64,000 bases of DNA, from positions 124,001-188,000 of the forward strand of contig NZ_QKUF01000005.1 of assembly GCF_003253565.1 (NCBI RefSeq), in the 5' to 3' direction. Under the pieces are notes generated by a model that did not search any database, was not told where the DNA came from, and saw nothing but the letters and a program-made list of their open reading frames with translations. Positions 26,096 to 35,800 of this stretch are shown here, piece by piece; position 1 is the stretch's first letter, and each line of letters opens with the position of its first letter. This stretch comes from Thermosporothrix hazakensis (GTDB taxonomy: Bacteria; Chloroflexota; Ktedonobacteria; Ktedonobacterales; Ktedonobacteraceae). The translations under genes were made by a program, and so were the position numbers.

Positions 26096-27499
26096 ATGGA
26101 TGCACTCACTCTTGCCAGATGGCAATTCGCAATAACAACGGTCTATCACTTCTTTTTCGTCCCCTTGACAATCGGCCTCTCGCTTATTGTTGCCATTATT
26201 GAAACAATGTATGCTCGCACAGGCAACCTGCTTTATAAGCGTATGGCGACATTCTGGGGGCGGCTTTTCCTCATTAACTTCGCGATGGGCGTGGTCACCG
26301 GGATCGTTCAAGAATTTCAGTTCGGCATGAACTGGTCCGATTATTCGCGCTTTGTCGGTGATATTTTCGGCGCTCCCCTCGCAATCGAAGCGCTGCTCAC
26401 CTTCTTTCTGGAATCAACCTTTATCGGCCTCTGGATCTTTGGGCGGGATAAGCTCCCCAAAATGGTGCTTGCTGCCTCGATCTGGCTGGTGTTTATTGGA
26501 ACCGTGCTTTCCTCTTTCTGGATTCTGACTGCGAACTCGTTCATGCAGAACCCGGTCGGCTTTGTAATGCATAATGGCCGCGCTGAGATGCATGATTTTG
26601 TCGCTCTGGTCAGCAATCCGAATCTCTGGAGCCAGTTTCCGCACGTTGTGCTTGGCGCACTGACCACAGGCGCATTCTTTGTCCTGGGAATTAGCGCCTA
26701 TCAACTTTTGCGCCGAACAAAGCAACAACAGTTTTTCCGCACCTCGATCAAAGTAGCTCTGCCAGTTGCCATTATCGCAACCATACTTGTCGCAGGCACA
26801 GGACACATGCAGGCACAGTACAAAGTGCAGTCGCAGCCCATGAAAATGGCTGCTGCCGAAGCGCTCTGGCATGCGGAAGACCCTGCTCCGTTCTTGCTGT
26901 TCTCTTTTATCGATGAAAACAACAAAAAGAATACGTTCTCGCTTGAGGTGCCCGCTGGCCTCTCACTGCTTTCCTATAACTCGCCTTCCGGTCAGGTCAT
27001 GGGCATTCATGAATTGCAGGCCCAATATGAGCAAACCTATGGTCCGGGCAATTATATCCCGCCCGTTGCGCTGACCTTCTGGACCTTCCGTGCGATGGTT
27101 GCTGCTGGCATCCTCATGATCGTCCTTTCGCTGTTGACCCTCTTCTTTATGAAGCGAAAGAGTCTGGAAAAACATCGCTGGTTCCTGTGGGTTCTGTTGT
27201 TTGCGCTGGCCCTGCCGTATATCGCTAACTCGACCGGTTGGATCATGGCAGAGGTGGGCCGTCAGCCCTGGGTCGTCCAGAATCTGTTGCAGACCGCCTC
27301 AGCAGTTTCGCCAACGGTGAGCGCGGCTTCAGTGCTTACCTCGCTGATTGCCTTCACCTTGCTCTACGGTGTGCTGGCAGGGGTCGATGTCTTCCTGTTG
27401 AGCCGTTATGCCAATAAGCTCGAAGATGAAACGCCGATCACCCCGAAAGAGCAGTCCAGGCCCAATGAACACATCCTGTTGGCCCCAAAGCTCAGTTAG
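26096..27499 (+). CDS. cydA: Cytochrome bd ubiquinol/menaquinol oxidase subunit I
   Basis: This 467-residue membrane protein has about nine hydrophobic helices. The axial heme His is in the first helix (ARWQFAIT...YHFFF). The conserved FQFGMNWSDYSRFVGDIFG segment, the EALLTFFLEST glutamates and the GRQPWVVQ motif are all visible. It has the short Q-loop (PSGQVMGIHELQ) typical of Gram-positive CydA. It oxidises quinol and reduces O2 with high affinity. AGAGGT lies 9 bp before the ATG. It is followed by cydB 16 bp later. No cydDC exporter genes are in the window. Confidence 0.95.
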   Translation: MDALTLARWQFAITTVYHFFFVPLTIGLSLIVAIIETMYARTGNLLYKRMATFWGRLFLINFAMGVVTGIVQEFQFGMNWSDYSRFVGDIFGAPLAIEALLTFFLESTFIGLWIFGRDKLPKMVLAASIWLVFIGTVLSSFWILTANSFMQNPVGFVMHNGRAEMHDFVALVSNPNLWSQFPHVVLGALTTGAFFVLGISAYQLLRRTKQQQFFRTSIKVALPVAIIATILVAGTGHMQAQYKVQSQPMKMAAAEALWHAEDPAPFLLFSFIDENNKKNTFSLEVPAGLSLLSYNSPSGQVMGIHELQAQYEQTYGPGNYIPPVALTFWTFRAMVAAGILMIVLSLLTLFFMKRKSLEKHRWFLWVLLFALALPYIANSTGWIMAEVGRQPWVVQNLLQTASAVSPTVSAASVLTSLIAFTLLYGVLAGVDVFLLSRYANKLEDETPITPKEQSRPNEHILLAPKLS

Positions 27500-27515
27500 A
27501 AGGAGGTAATATCTG

Positions 27516-28529
27516 ATGACGCTCAACGTATTATGGTTCATTCTGATCGGCGTTCTCTTTACAGGCTTCTTCTTTCTTGAAGGGTTCGACTACGGCGTCG
27601 GGATGTTGCTACCCTTCATGGGTAAAGATGATGCCGAACGCCGCTGCATTCTTCAGACTATCGGACCTTTCTGGGATGCAAACGAAGTCTGGCTCCTGAC
27701 CGCCGGTGGCGCGATGTTTGCCGCCTTCCCGAACTGGTATGCGACCCTCTTCAGCGGGTTTTATCTGGCACTGTTACTGATGCTGCTTGGTTTGATCCTG
27801 CGCGGCATCGGGATTGAGTACCGGAACAAGATGCCCGGGCTGCGCTGGCGGCGCTTCTGGGATACGATGATCTTTGTGGGAAGCCTGCTTCCGGCCCTGC
27901 TATGGGGTGTCGCGATCACAAATATTATTCGGGGTGTTCCCATCGATGCCCGGATGAACTATGTGGGAAGCTTCTGGGATCTGCTGTCGCCCTATGCCTT
28001 GCTCGGTGGCGTGCTCTTTGTGATCCTGTTCCTGCTTCATGGTGCGGTCTTTGTCAGCCTGAAAACAAACGGCTACCTGCATCACCGTTCCCTCACTGTT
28101 GCGCGTTTGCTCTGGGTGCCCACCGTTGTGGTCACGCTGGCCTTTGCGATCACCGGACTGCTGACAATCCCGGCATTCCAGCATAGCCCGGTCACGCTTC
28201 TCGGGATGGGGCTTCTGGCGCTGGCACTTGTACTCAGCGGTCTGTTTCTCTGGAAAGAGCGCAGTGGCATGGCATTTATCATGATGGCCGTCACCATTGT
28301 AATGATGACGGTGACCGTCTTTCAAGGGCTCTTCCCGAACGTGATGATTTCCAGTCTGAACCCGGCATGGAACCTGACCATCTACAATGCGTCGTCGAGC
28401 CCCTACACCTTAACCGTCATGAGCTGGATTGCCCTGACATTGGTTCCGTTTACGTTGATCTATCAGGCCTGGAACTACTGGGTTTTTCGTAAACGCATTG
28501 CGCCGGTCCATCAGCAAGCAGGCTACTAA
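27516..28529 (+). CDS. cydB: Cytochrome bd oxidase subunit II
   Basis: This 337-residue membrane protein has about eight helices and the CydB N-terminal motif FFFLEGFDYGVGML, together with the later GPFWDANEVWLLTAGGAMFAAFP pattern. It pairs with CydA and stabilises the heme site. AGGAGG lies about 9 bp upstream of the ATG. The stop codon is followed by a clear terminator, so the operon holds two genes. Confidence 0.95.
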   Translation: MTLNVLWFILIGVLFTGFFFLEGFDYGVGMLLPFMGKDDAERRCILQTIGPFWDANEVWLLTAGGAMFAAFPNWYATLFSGFYLALLLMLLGLILRGIGIEYRNKMPGLRWRRFWDTMIFVGSLLPALLWGVAITNIIRGVPIDARMNYVGSFWDLLSPYALLGGVLFVILFLLHGAVFVSLKTNGYLHHRSLTVARLLWVPTVVVTLAFAITGLLTIPAFQHSPVTLLGMGLLALALVLSGLFLWKERSGMAFIMMAVTIVMMTVTVFQGLFPNVMISSLNPAWNLTIYNASSSPYTLTVMSWIALTLVPFTLIYQAWNYWVFRKRIAPVHQQAGY

Positions 28530-28559
28530 CACATTTCCACCTTCTGACTAAATCCCGGG

Positions 28560-28597
28560 GGGCAGGTCCGCTTCTACACCTGCCCTCTTTTCTTCTT
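28560..28597 (+). terminator. Terminator of cydAB
   Basis: A perfect 8-bp stem (28560-28567 with 28578-28585) is followed by a T-rich tail, 30 bp after the cydB stop codon. Confidence 0.85.
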
Positions 28598-28737
28598 GTG
28601 GCATATGCCTCACTTCTGCGGCATTTCCTGCACACCAAAAGCGCCGCCTTTAACCTGCCTCAACAACGGTTGCGCCTTCTCCCATTGCTTGCTATGCTGC
28701 AAAGAGAGAGCATATCTCAGAGAGAGGATAAGCAGCG

Positions 28738-30054
28738 ATGAGGCATTTGAGCGCAAACGAACAACGAAACTGCTGGCTTCTGGCCGGTGTGCTACTCCTG
28801 CTGGCAGCCATCACGGCCCTCCATTATTTGACCAGCGTCCACCTGGTTCCCTATCATGTTGTCTATCGGAGCCTCTACTTTCTCCCGATCGCGATGGCCG
28901 CGGTGCTCTGGGGAGTCAGGGGCGGGCTGATTACGGCCTTGCTTGTCACTGCTCTCCATTTACCCTATATGCTTTTTATCTCTCATGAAACTTCCGACTC
29001 CTTGCTTGACAACATCCTTGAACTGATTCTCTTCTATGGAGTCGCGCTTCTGGCAGGAATTCTCTCTGCAAGGCAGCAGCAGCAACGCCGCGAAGCGCTC
29101 CGCATGCGGACATACATTGACGGCATTCTCGCCAGTTTGCCCATCGGAGTAGCAACCATCGAGCCCACCGGAAAGATAGCACTTCAGAACCCGGCAGCCG
29201 TTCACCTGATTGGTAAAGAGGTGCATGATTTCCCCTATCCCATACAGCAGGGCTACAGTGAGTGTCAGTGGCAGGGCCGCGCCCTCGGCATCCATCGTTC
29301 AACCCTGTCTAGCGCCCTGGGTGATGTGATTACGATCGAGGATCTCAGCGAGCAGAGACGGCTTGCGGAGAAGATTCGTCAGGCAGAACGTCAGGCATCA
29401 CTGGGAAGACTCGCAGGAGGGCTGGCCCACGAGATCCGTAACCCACTTGGCATCCTGCGAGCAACGGCGCAACTGCTCGCCACACGCTTGCAGAATATAC
29501 CTGAGGTTACACGCTATACTCAGGTCGTCACCACCGAGTCAGACCGCATAGATCGTCTGATCAGTGAGATACTCTCATATGCGCACCCGCGCTCACTCTC
29601 TCTGGAAGCAGTTGCGCCTGGGCCATTCCTGGAACAGCTTCTTCAGGATTGTCAGCCCTACGCGGAACAACACTCTATCTTGCTAGAGATCGAGCGGCGT
29701 GACAACCTGCCTATCATTTCTGCTGACACCGAGCTTTTGCGTCAGGCCCTGCTGAATCTCCTGCTCAACGCGATTCAGGCAAGTTCACCGGGACAGACCG
29801 TCACCCTCTCTGCGCAACAGGCAGATACAGCGCTCTGCTTTGCGATCTGTGATCGTGGTCCTGGCATCCCTGACACGATTAAGGGGCGCATCTTTGACCC
29901 GTTTTTTACTACTCGCGATGAGGGAACAGGGATGGGTTTGGCAGTGGTCGCACGTATTGTCTCTGATCATCAGGGAAGCATTGAGCTGGAAGAGAGACCA
30001 GAAGGTGGCACCCGGGCCCGGCTCTGCCTTCCTCTACAGAAGGAGCAACCATGA
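28738..30054 (+). CDS. Membrane sensor histidine kinase, NtrB-like
   Basis: This 438-residue kinase has about four transmembrane helices in the first ~110 residues. A PAS-like segment follows (~125-205), then HisKA with the phosphoryl His in GGLAHEIRNPLGIL near residue 230. The ATPase domain shows NLLLNAIQAS (N box), CDRGPGIP and GTGMGLAV. The kinase core resembles NtrB/AtoS. It overlaps the next gene by ATGA, so it is translationally coupled to the NtrC-like regulator. The external signal is unknown; the four-helix input resembles DUF4118-type sensors. Confidence 0.88.
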   Translation: MRHLSANEQRNCWLLAGVLLLLAAITALHYLTSVHLVPYHVVYRSLYFLPIAMAAVLWGVRGGLITALLVTALHLPYMLFISHETSDSLLDNILELILFYGVALLAGILSARQQQQRREALRMRTYIDGILASLPIGVATIEPTGKIALQNPAAVHLIGKEVHDFPYPIQQGYSECQWQGRALGIHRSTLSSALGDVITIEDLSEQRRLAEKIRQAERQASLGRLAGGLAHEIRNPLGILRATAQLLATRLQNIPEVTRYTQVVTTESDRIDRLISEILSYAHPRSLSLEAVAPGPFLEQLLQDCQPYAEQHSILLEIERRDNLPIISADTELLRQALLNLLLNAIQASSPGQTVTLSAQQADTALCFAICDRGPGIPDTIKGRIFDPFFTTRDEGTGMGLAVVARIVSDHQGSIELEERPEGGTRARLCLPLQKEQP

Positions 30055-31256
30055 GCGAATATGTGTTAATCGTGGATGATGAGGCAAATATGCGCTGGAT
30101 CCTCTCCGAGGCACTTCGTACCACCGGATTTGAGCCCGAAAGCGTCGCCAGCGGACAGGAAGCCCTCGCGAAGATGGCCGAACGTACGTACCAGCTTGTG
30201 TTGCTGGATCTGAAACTGAAAGGGATGGATGGTCTGGCAACGCTGCGCAAACTACGTGAACGCTGGCCTGAAGTAGTGGTCCTTATGCTGACGGCCTATG
30301 GCACTGTTGCCAGCGCCGTCGAGGCCATGCAGTTAGGCGCCGCCGATTACCTGCGAAAACCGTTCGATATCGAAGAATTACACTTCAAGATTCAGCGCGC
30401 GCTTGAGCGGAAGGCTCTGCAAACCGAGGTACACCACCTGCGTAATCTGAGGAAAACCACTCAGGAGCCTGTCGGAAGTCATCCGCGCTGGCTTCAGGCT
30501 GTAGAACAGATTCGCTCGCTCACACGATTGACCCCCGATCTCCTTTTCCTCGGTGAGCAGGGGAGCGGCAAAGCCCATCTTGCACGCTGGTCTCATCAAC
30601 TCAGCACACGCTTTGAAGCGCCTATCGTCGAGCTGGATCTTCAGCATCTTGCAGAGGCACAACTTCAGCAGCTCCTGCAAGGAGGGCGCATGCTGGTGGG
30701 AGCAGGGACGCTCCTTCTTCGTCACGCCCATACACTCGCTGAGCCCGCCTTAGAAGCGCTTATTCGCCTTTTTCCAGCGACAGAACCAGCCACACGCCCG
30801 CGCCTGTTGCTGACCAGTGAACGCCCTCTGGCACTATTTCAGCACCTGCCGACCATTCCAGTACCGCCACTGCGCGACCACCGGGAAGATATCCCGCTGC
30901 TTGTTCAGCACTTCACCCGGCAACCATTCACACAGACAGCATTTCAGGTACTGGAACATTACGCCTGGCCCGGTAATATTGCTGAACTCCGGCTTGTGGT
31001 TGAGCGAGCTGCGGTGCTGGCGCAGGGTGCACTCATTACTGAAGGGCATCTACCGGAGCGGGTGCGCCAGGCTCCGCCGGCTGATCAGCCGATCCGCCTG
31101 CCACTGGAGGGACTCAATCTGGAAGCAGTGGAAATCTCGCTCATTCGTCAGGCGTTGGAGCGCACCGGCGGCAACAAAACTCGAGCGGCAGAGCTGCTCG
31201 GGCTCACACGCCATACACTGCTCTACCGCATTGAAAAATACCACCTGGAAGATTGA
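30051..31256 (+). CDS. NtrC-like response regulator with degenerate AAA+ domain
   Basis: The receiver domain has phosphoacceptor D53 (LVLLDL) and switch Lys in LRKPFD near 104. The next region aligns with the sigma-54 AAA+ domain but is degenerate. Walker A reads GEQGSGKA at 168-175, so the Ser/Thr is lost. The Walker B strand (GTLLLRHAH near 219) has lost its acidic pair. There is no GAFTGA loop. The PLRDHREDIPLL segment and WPGNIAELR of the family remain. The C terminus is a Fis-type helix-turn-helix (GNKTRAAELLGLTRHTLLYRI). It likely acts without sigma-54 and without ATP hydrolysis. It is the partner of the overlapping kinase gene. Confidence 0.88.
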   Translation: MSEYVLIVDDEANMRWILSEALRTTGFEPESVASGQEALAKMAERTYQLVLLDLKLKGMDGLATLRKLRERWPEVVVLMLTAYGTVASAVEAMQLGAADYLRKPFDIEELHFKIQRALERKALQTEVHHLRNLRKTTQEPVGSHPRWLQAVEQIRSLTRLTPDLLFLGEQGSGKAHLARWSHQLSTRFEAPIVELDLQHLAEAQLQQLLQGGRMLVGAGTLLLRHAHTLAEPALEALIRLFPATEPATRPRLLLTSERPLALFQHLPTIPVPPLRDHREDIPLLVQHFTRQPFTQTAFQVLEHYAWPGNIAELRLVVERAAVLAQGALITEGHLPERVRQAPPADQPIRLPLEGLNLEAVEISLIRQALERTGGNKTRAAELLGLTRHTLLYRIEKYHLED

Positions 31257-31290
31257 AAAAGCATGGGGGAAAGTGCTTCCCCCACCTTTC
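31256..31290. terminator. Shared terminator between NtrC-like and DUF305 genes
   Basis: An 8-bp stem (31264-31271 with 31277-31284) lies between the convergent genes. The T-run is on the minus strand. Confidence 0.7.
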
Positions 31291-31854
31291 CTAGTGATGT
31301 TGTTCTCCCTCCGACGATTGCCCATACCAGCTCTTTTCCCACTGCTTCATCTGATCTATTTCCTTCTGCTGGGCCGTGATAATGGAGTTCGCCAGGTTTT
31401 TGATCTCCTGATGTTCTGCCTTCTGTTGCGCCTCCTTCGCCATATCGATCGCCCCCTGATGATGAGAGATCATCGCGGCCAAAAAGCGCTGATCAAAGGG
31501 CTTGCTGGTATCATCAGAGATCTTCATCTCTCCCATATGCATATCAAGCCCGTTGGTCTGGGCAAGCTCCGGATACCACTGCTTGCGCCAGTTCTGCATC
31601 TCGGTAATCTCTTTTTGTTGATCGGTCACAATGGAGTTCGCCAGATTTTTGATCTCCTGATGCTCTGCTTTCTGCTGCGCCTCCTTCGCCATGTCGATCG
31701 CTCCTTGATGATGCTTCACCATACCATCGATGAATTTCGCATCAAAGGGCGCGTTACTGCTTCCCGGAGGAGCGCCCTCCTGTGATGTGCCACCACAGGC
31801 CGCCAGCAGGACTGCCAGTACAACACCAAGAAGAACAAGAGAAAAACGCTTCAT
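31291..31854 (-). CDS. DUF305 lipoprotein with two duplicated domains
   Basis: This is a 187-residue lipoprotein with a signal peptide and lipobox LLAACGG near residue 20. Two DUF305 units (residues ~35-95 and ~115-175) each carry the F-D-x-x-F/I-x-x-M-x-x-HHQGAIDMA motif. The unit segment HHQGAIDMAKEAQQKAEHQ is identical in both, and the DNA is nearly identical as well, which points to recent duplication or gene conversion. DUF305 proteins are ferritin-like four-helix proteins, often linked to metal stress outside the membrane. It lies alone and converges on the NtrC-like gene. Confidence 0.88.
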   Translation of the reverse strand: MKRFSLVLLGVVLAVLLAACGGTSQEGAPPGSSNAPFDAKFIDGMVKHHQGAIDMAKEAQQKAEHQEIKNLANSIVTDQQKEITEMQNWRKQWYPELAQTNGLDMHMGEMKISDDTSKPFDQRFLAAMISHHQGAIDMAKEAQQKAEHQEIKNLANSIITAQQKEIDQMKQWEKSWYGQSSEGEQHH

Positions 31855-32176
31855 CTTTTTGTCACCTCTATCTGTTTATTCATTGCCGCATACTCGCGCA
31901 CACAGGGGAGCGTATCACGCATCCAAAAAAGAGCAAAAACAACCCTGATTTGAGCATAAAAACCATCCCCAACCGTAGCAAAAGCAACACCGATGCTGTA
32001 TTTGCCGCACTCTCTACCAGCCCCTTCCACCTCAAAAGATGAGCGTCCATCTCGTGCTCGTTGCAAAGAGAAGAGAAGCACCTGCTATTCTCGAACAAAA
32101 TGTCTCCTGCATCGTAATTATTCTGTCAACAAATCTCATCTAAAAAGTGATATAGAACAACGAGAGGTTGTATAGA

Positions 32177-32815
32177 ATGGAAACTCGCTTCTATCAAGCA
32201 CGTGATCTCGATATTGAACGCATCGCAAGGGACGTAGAGGCTATTTTTCATGCCCAGGGATATCAGGCACAGCGGATCGGCAATCGCGAACAGATGATTG
32301 TGCAAATCCGCAAGGGAGGCGATCTTGAAGCGTTGATAGGTATGCAGGCGGCCCAAACCATTACGCTCAGGAGCGCACCCGGGGGCATTGTAGCAGCCAT
32401 CGGAGAGGGACAATGGATCGATAAAGCAGCCATCGGTGTCATGGGACTCTTCCTCTGGCCGCTCTTCCTGACAGCCGGGGCCGGCGTGCTGCGTCAGGCT
32501 TCGCTGGAAAGCCAGATTGTCTCAACGTTAGACTCCATTATCCTGCAACATCGGTCAGATGTACATATCGGTCCGGTACCTCCGCACATGCAGGGCTATA
32601 CACAGCCTCATCCACAATCGCAGCCTGCCCCCCATGGAAAGCTAGAATGTAGCAACTGTCATGCCGAGAATGACTACGATGATTTCTACTGTTCCCAGTG
32701 TGGAAAGCCATTGGCTGTGCGGCAGCAACATTGTCCACAGTGCCACGCAGCGGTCAAGGCGGATGCGGCATTCTGCACGAAATGCGGCACAACACTCCCA
32801 GCCTCCAAGAAATAA
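32177..32815 (+). CDS. Membrane-associated protein with double zinc-ribbon C terminus
   Basis: This 212-residue protein has an N-terminal domain of ~90 residues without a known match. A hydrophobic stretch (~85-105, GVMGLFLWPLFLTAGAGV) and a Pro/Gln/His-rich linker follow. The C terminus holds two zinc ribbons (CSNCHAE...CSQCGKP and CPQCHAA...CTKCGTT). The ATG at 32177 is favoured by GAGAGG 9 bp upstream. The gene's stop codon lies inside the T-run of the opposite-strand terminator. The function is unknown. The 31855-32176 gap is a divergent promoter region with nothing else evident. Confidence 0.7.
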   Translation: METRFYQARDLDIERIARDVEAIFHAQGYQAQRIGNREQMIVQIRKGGDLEALIGMQAAQTITLRSAPGGIVAAIGEGQWIDKAAIGVMGLFLWPLFLTAGAGVLRQASLESQIVSTLDSIILQHRSDVHIGPVPPHMQGYTQPHPQSQPAPHGKLECSNCHAENDYDDFYCSQCGKPLAVRQQHCPQCHAAVKADAAFCTKCGTTLPASKK

Positions 32816-32843
32816 AAAAAGGGGCTGCCATGCAGGCAGCCCC
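32814..32843 (-). terminator. Terminator of the CYP102-like gene
   Basis: A perfect 9-bp GC-rich stem (32821-32829 with 32835-32843) is followed by seven T on the minus strand. The T-run overlaps the stop codon of the converging plus-strand gene. Confidence 0.9.
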
Positions 32844-32875
32844 TCCGGCTCAAGAGCGAAAAGGATCGAGTGAAT

Positions 32876-35800
32876 TTAACTTCCCCAGACATCAACGAGA
32901 TAGCGCTTCTGCTCGGTCAATTGCTGCATCCACAGTTCCGCAGCCTGAGCACTCACCCCCATCTTCTCCTGATAGAGCGCAATGAACGTCCTTCTGACAT
33001 CTGGAGCCATCTTATTTGCATCCCCACAAACATAGACAACAGCGCCCTGTTGCAACAGGTCCCATACTTCCTGCTTCCGCTCTTTCAGCTTGTCCTGCAC
33101 ATAGACCTTTTTATCTGGATATTCACGCGAGAAAGCGACCGAGAGCGAGGTCAGGCCTCGTCGCTCAAACTCCCTCAATTCATCCTCATAAATGAAGTCC
33201 TGTTGCGCATGACGGCAGCCGAAAAAGAGCAGCGATGGTCCCACGTTCTTTCCTTCATCCTGAAGCGCAGCTCGCTCCTGTAAGAAGCCGCGGAATGGCG
33301 CGAGACCGGTTCCTGGTCCTACCATAATCAGGGGCGTTTCAGGGCTTTCAGGCAGCCGGAACGCCGACTTGCTATCCCGCACAAACGCGTAAACGGTATC
33401 GCCTTCCTGCATCCGCTTGAGATAATTGGAGCAGACTCCCAGGTACTCACCGCTGCCGCTCTTTGCCTCACCCTGCACAACTCCAACCGTGATGGTACAA
33501 CGACTCGGATCTTGTAACGGAGATGAGGAGATCGAGTAGTACCGCGGCCGAATCGGGGCCAGCATTTCCAGATAGATTGAGAAAGGTAACGTACAGGCCG
33601 GATATGTTTCAAGCACGTCAATGAGCGACTTTCGCTTGAGCAACACTTCCGAACGATAGAGCGCAGCGCTGGTCTCATCGTCTCCCGAAAGAGCAACCAA
33701 TTGCATCTTCTCGGGCGGGCATTCTGTATATTCGACCAGCCGCTTGAGCTGCGAGCGCGTGGCGACGTCTTGCAGCTCGACATAATCGGCCAGCAAGTCA
33801 TAGACACGGATCGGCTCATCGACCGGAATATGCGTTTTACGCGTATCGGTCTTACGCAACCGGATTTTCGCCTCCGGATCAAGCTGGAAGTGCGCGGCCA
33901 CGCGCCTGATCTGGGCATCGTGATTTCTAGCGATAATGCCCAGGTGATCCCCCGCACGATAGGATACCTGCTCGGGAAGTGCCAGTTCTATATGGCGGGT
34001 TGAGCGCTCCGAGGGCGTCGGACCATCTTTTGTATGAAGCTCCCGATTTGCCAGTACCCGCATCGGCAGCGCTCCAAATGAGGCCACAAACGGGTTAGGA
34101 GCCTGCACGTCTGAGAGGACCTCAACCTCAAAAAGAGGTTCCTGAGCGCTCCGGCTCTGTTCGTCCATTTCGAGTGAGAACGTCTCACCAAGCGCTTTCC
34201 AGAGCCCCTGATACCACTGCTGGAACTGACCATCAAAGTCATCGCTGGCATCGCCCTCACCACGCTGATACAGCCGCTTCGCGCCATAACGCTCCAGGGC
34301 ATCATCAAGCTTTCGCGGGATCGCCTGAAAGGTCGCGGCCCACTCGCGGTTTCCACACCCAAAGACGGTATAGCGAACGCCATCAAGCTCGCCGTCGTGA
34401 GCATACTCATCCAGCCAGCGGCAGAATTCGACGGCGTTATCAGGAGGCGTACCGTTATAGGAGGCCGTCACCACCACAACAGCGCCTTCTCGGGGCAATT
34501 TCCCGGCATACTCGTCCAGCCCGGCAACAGAAGTACGGAAGCCGTACGCGGTGCCGTCCTCGGCAATATGCTCTGCGATATCCTCGGCAGTGCCCAGATT
34601 CGAGCCATAGAGCACCAACAATGGCGTATTATGCTGCTTGATTGTCTTCGGCCTTGCTTCAATCCGAGGCTGTTCAATCTGCACGACCGGACTCTGCACC
34701 GCATGCGTTGTTCGTTTGCGCACCTTCATGCGGAACCCCTCTGGTTTCAGGGTCAGGATCTGTTTAATCCGCAACTGGTAATTCAGATGATCGATCAGTT
34801 CAAAGCGCTGAAGGAGCATCCCCATTACCAGTGTCGCTTCTTGCATCGCGAATTGACGACCAATACAGGCCCGCTGACCATTGCCGAAGGGCTTATAGGC
34901 ATTGGCCGGGCGCTTCTGTTCCGCTTCACGGCTAAAGTGCTCGGGGTTAAAGCTCTCCGCATCCTCACCCCATACGCTCTTATCCCGATGCAGCATCGGA
35001 ATCAGGATTGTGATTTCCTTCTCTTTTGGCAGGAAGTACTTGCCACCGATTATCGTATCTTCATACGGATAGACAAAGAACGCGGGAGCCGTCGGCCAGA
35101 GCCGGAGTGCCTCTTTGAGGATCTGCGAGACATAGTGCAACTGGTTGATCTGCGCAAATGTCGGCAAGACTGTCGGATCGGGGCCAAGCACGCGATCCAC
35201 TTCCTCATAGGCCTTTGCCAGTACATCGGGATGCTTCAATAAGAAGTAGAGCGCAAAAGAGAGCAGGCCGCTTGTCGTCTCATGTCCGGCGATCAGGAAC
35301 GTGATGATCTGATAGCGAATATTGATATCATCAAGCCGTTCCCCTGTCTGCTTATCGACTCCCTCCAGCATATAGCTGAGCAGATCCTTTTTCCCGTTCT
35401 CCAGTGGGCCTCTCTCCTTGCGCTCCCTGATGAGCTTATCTACCATCGCGTTCATAAAGTCAATATCGCGCTGGAACTGTTGATGTTCCCGCACCATCAA
35501 TTTATCTTGCAAGGGAAGCCGCCGTAAGCGGACCATTGCTTCGGTCAGCGAGCGGACCATTGCATCAACAAACGGATGCATATCTTCTCGATAGAAGGAG
35601 TTAAAGCGATAGTCAAAGCCACACAGGCCGATGGTGTCGAGCGTCAGGCGCGTCATATCACCGGGGACATCAATATCATCATCGGCGTTCAGACGCTCCC
35701 ACTTCTCCATCAACTGTTCAGCAATATCAAGCATCATCGGGAAGTAGCCCTGCATCGCTCGCTGACTGAAATTCGGCAAAAGAATATTATGCGCCTTTTG

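Noticed and set aside
30817..31785. 322-codon plus-strand frame across the NtrC-like end and the DUF305 gene
   Set aside because: It crosses a terminator and two solid genes; its sequence has no coding character.
34397..35242. 281-codon plus-strand frame opposite the P450 gene
   Set aside because: It lies fully inside the CYP102-like gene, whose heme and flavin motifs are certain.
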